In this document: piece by piece, positions 58,426 to 64,000 of the stretch
How the letters are laid out: the number at the start of each line of letters is the position of its first letter
Numbering within the stretch: position 1 is the first letter of the stretch
Source of the DNA: Aquibium pacificus
Lineage (GTDB): Bacteria > Pseudomonadota > Alphaproteobacteria > Rhizobiales > Rhizobiaceae
Reading direction: 5' to 3'
Length of the DNA: 64,000 bases
NCBI RefSeq assembly: GCF_040839445.1
Contig: NZ_JBDPGJ010000004.1
Span: forward strand, 496,001-560,000
Position numbers and translations under genes: made by a program
The notes under the pieces: generated by a model
Told to the model about the DNA's origin: nothing
Databases searched by the model: none
Seen by the model: only the letters and a program-made list of their open reading frames with translations

Positions 58426-59256
58426 TCAGACCATCGCGAAGATGCGCGCGGGACCGCCGGTGCCGCCGCGGATTTTCGGCGCGCCGACGACGATCGTCGC
58501 ACCGGACGCCGGCAGCGTGTCGAGATTGGCGATCCCCTCTATGCCGTAGCGGCCGCTCGGCAGCCAGGTGTTGTGGACGATAAAGTCGGGCGACATGCCG
58601 AAGTCGAGCGAAAGCGTATCGACGGCGATCGCCTTGACGGACGACTGCTCCATCAGGGCCTGCGCGGCCTCGACGTGGAAGCCGGGGAAATGCATGGTCT
58701 TGCCGTCGTCGCCGACGTTGCGGAACTTGTCGGTGGCGACGTGATCGCCCCAGCCCGACAGCATGGCGACGATCGCGCCTTCAGGGATGTCGCCGTTCGC
58801 GTCGGTCCATGCCTTCAGGTCGTCCGGCGTCAGTTGCGCGTCGGCGTTCTCGGAGGCCTTCGAGCGGATGTCGACGACCACCAGCGGCGCGACTAGGTCC
58901 TCGACCGGCAGTTCGGCGACCGACTTCCCGTCGGCGGTGAAGTGGAGCGGCGCGTCGATATGTGTTCCGGTGTGCTCGTTCAGCCTGAGCTCGAAGAGGT
59001 TGAACGTGTGTTGGGCATGGTTGAACTTCTGGTCGTAGAAGAGCTGCTGCGCACCGAAATAGGTCGGGAACTTGTCGTAGAGTTCGTGGGTCAGATCCTC
59101 GGCCTTCGTCGGCATCGACTGCTGGGCAAAGAGCGGTTGCGGCGCGGCGGCGGCCCCGAGTGCCGCGGCTCCCGCAGCGGCGACCGTTCCCCTGAAGAAG
59201 GCCCGTCGCGACAGCATGTCCTTCTTGACGCCTTCGATCACGCAATGATGGCACAT
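58426..59256 (-). CDS. Tat-exported cyclase-family (kynurenine formamidase-like) hydrolase
   Basis: 276 residues. A twin-arginine signal SRRAFFRG at about 16-23 is followed by an Ala-rich hydrophobic stretch ending near AQQ, so the mature protein is periplasmic and probably exported folded with its metal. The family motif HTGTHIDAPLHF (HxGTHxDxPxH) at about 95-106 supplies the metal ligands. Related enzymes hydrolyse formyl-kynurenine or isatin-like amides; the substrate here is open. Start ATG 59256 has GGAG nine bases upstream. Confidence 0.88.
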   Translation of the reverse strand: MCHHCVIEGVKKDMLSRRAFFRGTVAAAGAAALGAAAAPQPLFAQQSMPTKAEDLTHELYDKFPTYFGAQQLFYDQKFNHAQHTFNLFELRLNEHTGTHIDAPLHFTADGKSVAELPVEDLVAPLVVVDIRSKASENADAQLTPDDLKAWTDANGDIPEGAIVAMLSGWGDHVATDKFRNVGDDGKTMHFPGFHVEAAQALMEQSSVKAIAVDTLSLDFGMSPDFIVHNTWLPSGRYGIEGIANLDTLPASGATIVVGAPKIRGGTGGPARIFAMV

Positions 59257-59330
59257 TTCGATGACTCCGCTGGTAATTGCCTCGCCGCATCAGGCGACAG
59301 AATGAGCCGGCAAAGGCCGGGTGGCAAGCC

Positions 59331-59708
59331 TCACCAGCGGCCTTGGAAGGCATTCTCGACATGCACCGGCCAGCGCCAGGGAAGCACCGCCACCATGTCG
59401 AAGCGGACGGAGAGACGGGCGTAGTCGGGCTGGCGGGCGAGCCACAGATCGGCCGCCGCCTCGATCCGGCGCTCGGACTGACTGCCGATCGCCTCCATCG
59501 CTTCCGTCAACGTACGCCGCGCCTTCACCTCGACGATGGCGACGAGGTCTCCCTTGCGGGCGATGAGGTCGATCTCGCCGAGCTTCGTGCGGTGGCGGCG
59601 CGCGACGATGCGGTAGCCTTTCACCATCAGGGCGACGGCCGCGGCGCGCTCGCTCCAGTGGCCTTTCCGGTAGGCGAGGAAGCGCCTGGCGCGCGCGTCA
59701 GCCGTCAC
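59331..59708 (-). CDS. YraN family protein (UPF0102)
   Basis: 125-residue protein with a restriction-endonuclease-like fold: GYRIVARRHRTKLGEIDLIARKGDLVAIVEVKARRT holds the GEIDLI and VEVKAR motifs (the D-ExK pattern). The function is uncertain; a nuclease role is inferred in the family. The GTG start at 59708 lies inside the end of rsmI, so the two are coupled. Confidence 0.9.
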   Translation of the reverse strand: MTADARARRFLAYRKGHWSERAAAVALMVKGYRIVARRHRTKLGEIDLIARKGDLVAIVEVKARRTLTEAMEAIGSQSERRIEAAADLWLARQPDYARLSVRFDMVAVLPWRWPVHVENAFQGRW

Positions 59709-60618
59709 CGCCGCGGTCCTTGAGTTCGAGCAGCCTGCGGTAAAGGTCCTGCTTGGGAGAGCCGGTCATCCGCGCCGCCTCTCCCGCGGCCTTGGAGGCG
59801 GGCAGTTCGGCAGCAAGCGAGAGGAGCAGGCGGTCGAGGTCTTCCGGCGTGGCCGCTTCCTCCTCGCCGGGCGGCGCCACGCAGACCACGACCTCGCCCT
59901 TGGGCGAACCCGCTTCGGCGTAGTGCGCCGCGAGTTCGGAGAGGCTGCCGCGCCGGAACTCCTCGAAGGTCTTCGTCAGTTCGCGCGCGATGGCCGCCTC
60001 GCGGTCCCCGCCGAGGGCATCGCGCATCGCGGCCAGGCTTTCGGGCAGGCGATGCGGGGATTCGTAGAAGACGAGCGTGGCCGGCATCGTCTTCAGCGCC
60101 TCCAGCCGGGTGCGGCGCTGGCCTTCCTTCACCGGCAGGAAGCCGGCGAAGAGGAAGGCGTCCGATGGCAAGGTGCTGGCCGTCAGCGCCGCGAGCACGG
60201 CCGAAGCGCCGGGGATGGGCACGACGCGGATGCCGGCGGCCACGGCCTCCCCGACCAGCCTGTAGCCGGGATCGGAGACGAGCGGCGTGCCTGCATCGGA
60301 GACCAGCGCGACCGCTTTGCCCTCCGCGAGATCGGCGAGCAGGCGCGGCCCCGCGCTCGCCGCGTTGTGCTCGTGATAGGCTGCGAGCTTGCGGCGGATG
60401 CCGTAGCGATCGAGCAGCACGCGGGTGACGCGGGTGTCCTCGCAGGCGATCACGTCGGCCGCCGCGAGCGTCTCCAGCGCGCGCACGGTGATGTCGGAGA
60501 GGTTCCCGATCGGCGTCGAGACGATGTAGAGCGCCGGCTCCAGCGGCCGGGCCGGAATTTCATGCCCGCCGATCAGGAAACTGCGCCTGGCGGCGGGTTC
60601 AGTGCGCGGATCTGCCAT
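59698..60618 (-). CDS. rsmI: 16S rRNA 2'-O-methyltransferase RsmI
   Basis: Methylates cytidine 1402 of 16S rRNA. 306 residues with ALYIVSTPIGNLSDITVRALETLAAADVIACEDTR at about 29-63, LVSDAGTPLVSDPGYRLV, PIPGASAVLAALTASTLPSDAFLFAGFLP, and the YESPHRL motif. A C-terminal extension with GEAARMTGSPKQDLYRRLLEL is present. It overlaps yraN by 11 bases. Its usual upstream neighbour hemW is 38 kb away. Confidence 0.95.
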   Translation of the reverse strand: MADPRTEPAARRSFLIGGHEIPARPLEPALYIVSTPIGNLSDITVRALETLAAADVIACEDTRVTRVLLDRYGIRRKLAAYHEHNAASAGPRLLADLAEGKAVALVSDAGTPLVSDPGYRLVGEAVAAGIRVVPIPGASAVLAALTASTLPSDAFLFAGFLPVKEGQRRTRLEALKTMPATLVFYESPHRLPESLAAMRDALGGDREAAIARELTKTFEEFRRGSLSELAAHYAEAGSPKGEVVVCVAPPGEEEAATPEDLDRLLLSLAAELPASKAAGEAARMTGSPKQDLYRRLLELKDRGGDG

Positions 60619-60679
60619 GCAGCCACACCTACAGCCGATGCAGCATCGCGCAAAGCGGCAATCGGCGCCAGCCGGCGCC

Positions 60680-62194
60680 TCAGGTGCCGCAGAAGGTGCG
60701 CAGCACTTGTTCGTGCGCTTCCGGCGGCGCGGCGTAGCGCGCCATGTCCGGCTGCTCGTCGAAGGGTTTCGCGAGCACGGCCACCAGATCCTCGAAGGGC
60801 GCGAAATCGCCCCTGTCCTCGGCCGCGCGGATCGCCTCCTCGATGCGGTGGTTGCGCGGGATGTATTTGGGGTTCGCAGCGCGCATCCGCTCCAGCCGTC
60901 CGGCATCGTGCTGCGGCTCGCGGGCGATGCGCGCATGCCAGCGCTCCGCCCACTGGTCGAACGCGGCCGGATCGGAAAACAGTGCCCGCGCGCCGTCGCC
61001 TCTTCCGTCCAGTTCGCCGCCGAGGCCGCGGAAGGTGAGGGTGAAGTCGGTCTTCTGGCTGGCCATCAGCGCGAAGAGGTCGCTGATCAGCTGGACGTCC
61101 TCATCCTCCTCCGTCGCCAGGCCAAGTTTTTCGCGCAGACCACCGTGGAAGATGGGTTCGTAGTGCTGCCTGAACGTCTTCAGCGCGCCTTCCGCGATCT
61201 TCACTGCCTCGTCCAGGTCCTCGTGAAGCAGCGGCAGCAGCGTCTCGGCGAAGCGGGCGAGGTTCCACACCGCGATGTTGGGTTGGTTGGCGAAGGCGTA
61301 GCGGCCCTTCTGATCAATTGAGCTGAAGACCTGGTTCGGATCGAACGCGTCCATGAACGCGCAGGGGCCGTAGTCGATGGTCTCGCCCGAGATCGTCATG
61401 TTGTCGGTGTTCATGACGCCGTGGATGAAGCCGACCAGCATCCATCTAGCCACCAGTCGCGCCTGCGCGGCGATGACGGATTCGAGCAGGCGCAGATAGG
61501 GCTGGTCGCCGGCGGCTTCGGGATAATGGCGGTTGATGGCATAGTCGGCCAGCGTGCGGATGCCGTCGGTGTCGCCGCGCGCGGCGAAATACTGGAAGGT
61601 GCCGATGCGGATGTGGCTCGCCGCGACGCGCGTCAGCACGGCGCCCGGCAGGCGGTGCTCGCGGTAGACCGGCTCGCCGGTCGCAACCGCCGCGAGGCTG
61701 CGGGTGGTGGGAATGCCGAGCGCATGCATGGCCTCGCTGACGATGTATTCGCGCAGCACCGGGCCGACAGCGGCTCGCCCGTCTCCGCCGCGCGAAAAAC
61801 GGGTCGGGCCCGACCCCTTGAGCTGCAGGTCGCGGCGCACGCCGTCCGCATCGACTGCCTCGCCGAGCAGCAGCGCGCGGCCGTCGCCGAGCTGCGGCAC
61901 GAAATTGCCGAACTGGTGCCCGGCATAGGCCTGCGCGACCGCTTGCATGTCGTCGGGGATACGGCTGCCGGATAGAACGTCCAGGCCTTCGGGGCCGCGC
62001 AGGCGATCCGCGTTGAGCCCGAGCCTTTCCGCCAGCGCCAGGTTAAGCTTGATCAGCCGCGGCTTCGCGACCGGGGTCGGCCGCGTGCGCTCGTAGAAGC
62101 GCTCGGGCAGGCCGGCATAGGTGAACTCCAGCGTCGGCATGGGATTGTCGCTGGAATCCGGTTCGGCCAGCACCGAGGAAATCTGGCTGGACAT
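60680..62194 (-). CDS. selO: Protein adenylyltransferase SelO (UPF0061/YdiU)
   Basis: Pseudokinase-fold enzyme that transfers AMP to Ser, Thr or Tyr of proteins. 504 residues: AQAYAGHQFGNFVPQLGDGRALLLGE at about 87-112, DLQLKGSGPTRFSRGGDGRA, SEAMHALGIPTTRSLA, and the metal-binding HGVMNTDNMTISGETIDYGPCAFMD. The C-terminus ends FCGT, with the Cys at the position occupied by selenocysteine in some eukaryotic homologues. GAGGAG precedes the ATG at 62194. Confidence 0.94.
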   Translation of the reverse strand: MSSQISSVLAEPDSSDNPMPTLEFTYAGLPERFYERTRPTPVAKPRLIKLNLALAERLGLNADRLRGPEGLDVLSGSRIPDDMQAVAQAYAGHQFGNFVPQLGDGRALLLGEAVDADGVRRDLQLKGSGPTRFSRGGDGRAAVGPVLREYIVSEAMHALGIPTTRSLAAVATGEPVYREHRLPGAVLTRVAASHIRIGTFQYFAARGDTDGIRTLADYAINRHYPEAAGDQPYLRLLESVIAAQARLVARWMLVGFIHGVMNTDNMTISGETIDYGPCAFMDAFDPNQVFSSIDQKGRYAFANQPNIAVWNLARFAETLLPLLHEDLDEAVKIAEGALKTFRQHYEPIFHGGLREKLGLATEEDEDVQLISDLFALMASQKTDFTLTFRGLGGELDGRGDGARALFSDPAAFDQWAERWHARIAREPQHDAGRLERMRAANPKYIPRNHRIEEAIRAAEDRGDFAPFEDLVAVLAKPFDEQPDMARYAAPPEAHEQVLRTFCGT

Positions 62195-62499
62195 GGCGGA
62201 ACTCCTCTGGCCCTCGTATCGAGAGCGTGGCGTATCTGTCACCCTATTTGTTGCAGCGGGCCGGCGAGTGCAAGGCTTGCCTGGCTCCGCGACATGGAAA
62301 GCCGCGGCGACACGGGCCTCGAAGTCGAGGTTGACGCGGCCTGACGGCTGTTGCGATGCTCTGCCATAAGCCGGCGAACCGATGTGACCATTCCGTCGCA
62401 TTTCTCCGGTAGAAGGGAGCAGCGGACGAGCGGATCTTCGATTCGCGTCGACCGGACGAGGCGGACGGGCGAAGAACCTTCGGCGAAAGGAGCCAGCGC
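62195..62499. other. Divergent intergenic region between selO and sqdB
   Basis: 305 bases with no supported gene. The two divergent promoters must lie here, but no clear -35/-10 pair, EcfG site, palindrome or riboswitch-like structure was recognised. A ribosome-binding AAAGGAG for sqdB is at the right edge. Confidence 0.6.
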
Positions 62500-63726
62500 A
62501 TGACGACGGTAGCGGTACTCGGAGGGGATGGCTTCGTCGGATGGCCGACCTGCCTGCATCTGTCGAGCAAGGGATACGACGTCCATATCCTCGACAATCT
62601 CAGCCGGCGCTGGATCGACACCGAACTCGGCGTGCAGTCGCTGACGCCGATGGACTCCATCCAGGAGCGTACCCGCATCTGGCGGCAGGAGACCGGGCGG
62701 CGCATCCACTTCCACCTGATCGACCTGGCGCGCGACTACGAGGTACTGAAGCGCTGGCTGGCGGACAACAGGCCGGATGCTATCGTGCATTTCGCCGAGC
62801 AGCGCGCCGCGCCCTACTCGATGAAGAGCGACCGGCACAAGAACTACACGGTCAACAACAACGTCAACGCCACCCACAACCTCCTGAACGCCATGGTCGA
62901 GATCGGCCTCGACGCGCATCTCGTCCATCTCGGCACGATGGGCGTCTACGGCTATTCGACGGTCGGCGCGGCCATTCCCGAGGGCTACCTGCCGGTCGGC
63001 ATCGAGACGACGGCGGGCGAACAGGTCAGCCAGGAGATCCTCTACCCCGCCAATCCGGGCTCGATCTACCACATGACCAAGTGCCTGGATCAGCTGCTGT
63101 TCCAGTTCTACGCCAAGAACGACGGGGTGCGGATCACCGACCTGCACCAGGGCATCGTCTGGGGCACGCACACCGACCAGACGAGGCTGCATCCGCAACT
63201 GGTCAACCGGTTCGACTATGACGGCGACTACGGCACGGTGCTGAACCGCTTCCTGATCCAGGCGGCGATCGGCTATCCGCTGACGGTCCACGGCACCGGC
63301 GGACAGACGCGCGCCTTCATCCACATCCAGGATTCGGTGCGCTGCATCGAGCTGGCGCTTGCCAATCCGCCGAAGCGGGGAGACCGGGTCGAGATCTTCA
63401 ACCAGATGACCGAGACGCACCGCGTGCGCGACCTCGCGGCGCTGGTCGCTAGGATCACCGGCGCCGAGGTGGCCAACCTCCCCAACCCGCGCAAGGAGGC
63501 AGCGGAGAACGATCTGGTCGTGCGCAACGAGAAATTCCTTGCGCTAGGCCTCGATCCGATCACGCTGGAAGACGGGCTCCTGTCGGAGGTCGTCGACGTG
63601 GCGAAGAAGTTTGCCTACCGCATCGACCGCAGCCGCATCCCGGCCGCGAGCGCGTGGACGAAGGAGATCGCCAGGACGATCGACGGCAGCGAACTCCCCG
63701 TCGTCCGGAAGGTCGCCGGGCACTGA
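62500..63726 (+). CDS. sqdB: UDP-sulfoquinovose synthase-like NAD-dependent epimerase (SqdB)
   Basis: 408 residues of the extended SDR superfamily. The pattern GGDGFVGWPTCLHLSSKGYDVHILDNLSRR, HFAEQRAAPYSM, VHLGTMGVYG, YHMTKCLDQL (YxxxK) and the NLPNPRKEAAENDLVV end fits the SqdB/SQD1 group, which makes UDP-sulfoquinovose for the sulfolipid SQDG. The usual partner genes sqdD and sqdC do not follow. Other sugar epimerases of similar shape remain possible. Confidence 0.72.
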   Translation: MTTVAVLGGDGFVGWPTCLHLSSKGYDVHILDNLSRRWIDTELGVQSLTPMDSIQERTRIWRQETGRRIHFHLIDLARDYEVLKRWLADNRPDAIVHFAEQRAAPYSMKSDRHKNYTVNNNVNATHNLLNAMVEIGLDAHLVHLGTMGVYGYSTVGAAIPEGYLPVGIETTAGEQVSQEILYPANPGSIYHMTKCLDQLLFQFYAKNDGVRITDLHQGIVWGTHTDQTRLHPQLVNRFDYDGDYGTVLNRFLIQAAIGYPLTVHGTGGQTRAFIHIQDSVRCIELALANPPKRGDRVEIFNQMTETHRVRDLAALVARITGAEVANLPNPRKEAAENDLVVRNEKFLALGLDPITLEDGLLSEVVDVAKKFAYRIDRSRIPAASAWTKEIARTIDGSELPVVRKVAGH

Positions 63727-63750
63727 TCCGGACCGACGCCGAAGCCAGGG

Positions 63751-64000
63751 ATGAGGATCGGCATCATTTCCGACACGCATGGGCTGTTGCGTCCGCAAGC
63801 GCTGGAACTACTGGCGGGCGTGGATCACATCCTCCACGCCGGCGATGTCGGTTCGCCCGCAATCCTCCCGGAACTGGAAAGGATCGCTCCGGTCACCGCG
63901 ATCAGGGGCAACGTCGACACGCAGGCCTGGGCGGCGGAGTTGCCGGAGACGGCACGCATCACGTTCGAGGGGCATTCGATCTTCGTCCGGCACGACCGAA
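63751..64000 (+). CDS. Metallophosphoesterase, YfcE/MJ0936 type (3' partial)
   Basis: The frame opens with ATG at 63751 and runs off the window end. MRIGIISDTHGLLRP holds the DxH motif, HAGDVGSP the GDxG motif and IRGNVDT the GNxD motif of the calcineurin-like phosphoesterases of the YfcE group. These small enzymes hydrolyse phosphodiesters. It starts 24 bases after sqdB and may be co-transcribed. Confidence 0.88.
   Translation, partial: MRIGIISDTHGLLRPQALELLAGVDHILHAGDVGSPAILPELERIAPVTAIRGNVDTQAWAAELPETARITFEGHSIFVRHDR

Overview
The window is GC-rich, densely coded DNA from an alphaproteobacterium. It most likely belongs to the Hyphomicrobiales (Rhizobiales), near the Mesorhizobium/Phyllobacteriaceae group. 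This rests on family knowledge, not a search: a CP4-type class II AroA beside a TIGR02300 protein and tRNA-Ala, hrcA-rph-rdgB-hemW order, DUF2849/DUF934 genes in a cysG-cysI-cysH operon, a urease operon with DUF1272 and HupE/UreJ inserted, a UDP-sulfoquinovose synthase, Rhizobiales-style hairpin repeats, and general-stress (EcfG-type) promoters. No prophage, insertion sequence or CRISPR array was seen.

Layout. 0-6.3 kb: a branched-chain-amino-acid-type ABC importer (binding protein cut by the window edge, two ATPases, two permeases) with an alpha/beta hydrolase coupled to its end; three of its gaps hold long inverted repeats. 6.4-12 kb: a host-attachment-family stress protein, then the assimilatory sulfate operon (siroheme synthase, DUF2849, sulfite reductase, APS reductase, DUF934). 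12-16 kb: divergent cupin/LysR pair, CysZ-like membrane protein, PfkB kinase, TRIC channel. 16-24 kb: housekeeping genes (grpE, hrcA, rph, rdgB, hemW, rpsA, cmk) plus a CsbD stress protein. 24-32 kb: unknown membrane protein, an SDR lacking the usual Tyr/Lys, an amidohydrolase, and a complete polyamine-type ABC importer. 32-37 kb: a class III cyclase fused to a YHS domain, tRNA-Ala(GGC), an acidic TIGR02300 protein, aroA, and a secreted DUF900 hydrolase.

37.6-47.8 kb: a NodF/NodE-like acyl carrier protein and ketosynthase pair, divergent from a complete urease operon (ureD-A-DUF1272-ureJ-ureB-ureC-DUF29-ABM-GST-ureE-YrhK-ureF-ureG). The urease operon is interrupted by one secreted gene on the opposite strand that has its own stress promoter. 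ureF carries an in-frame palindromic insertion. 47.8-64 kb: a class V aminotransferase, a class II aldolase family protein, a six-helix K+ channel-like protein, gyrB, a cytochrome P450, a Xre-RES toxin-antitoxin pair, a GMC oxidoreductase, a Tat-exported cyclase-family hydrolase, yraN, rsmI, selO, sqdB, and the start of a metallophosphoesterase.

The most noteworthy observations are: the NodFE-like pair without other nod genes; three perfect GGAAC-N16/17-CGTT promoters, each pointing at a small stress-type or unknown gene (including the one opposite the urease operon); the hairpin-bearing insert inside UreF; the cyclase-YHS fusion; and broken synteny (aroA separated from cmk-rpsA, and hemW from rsmI-yraN), which suggests past inversions.
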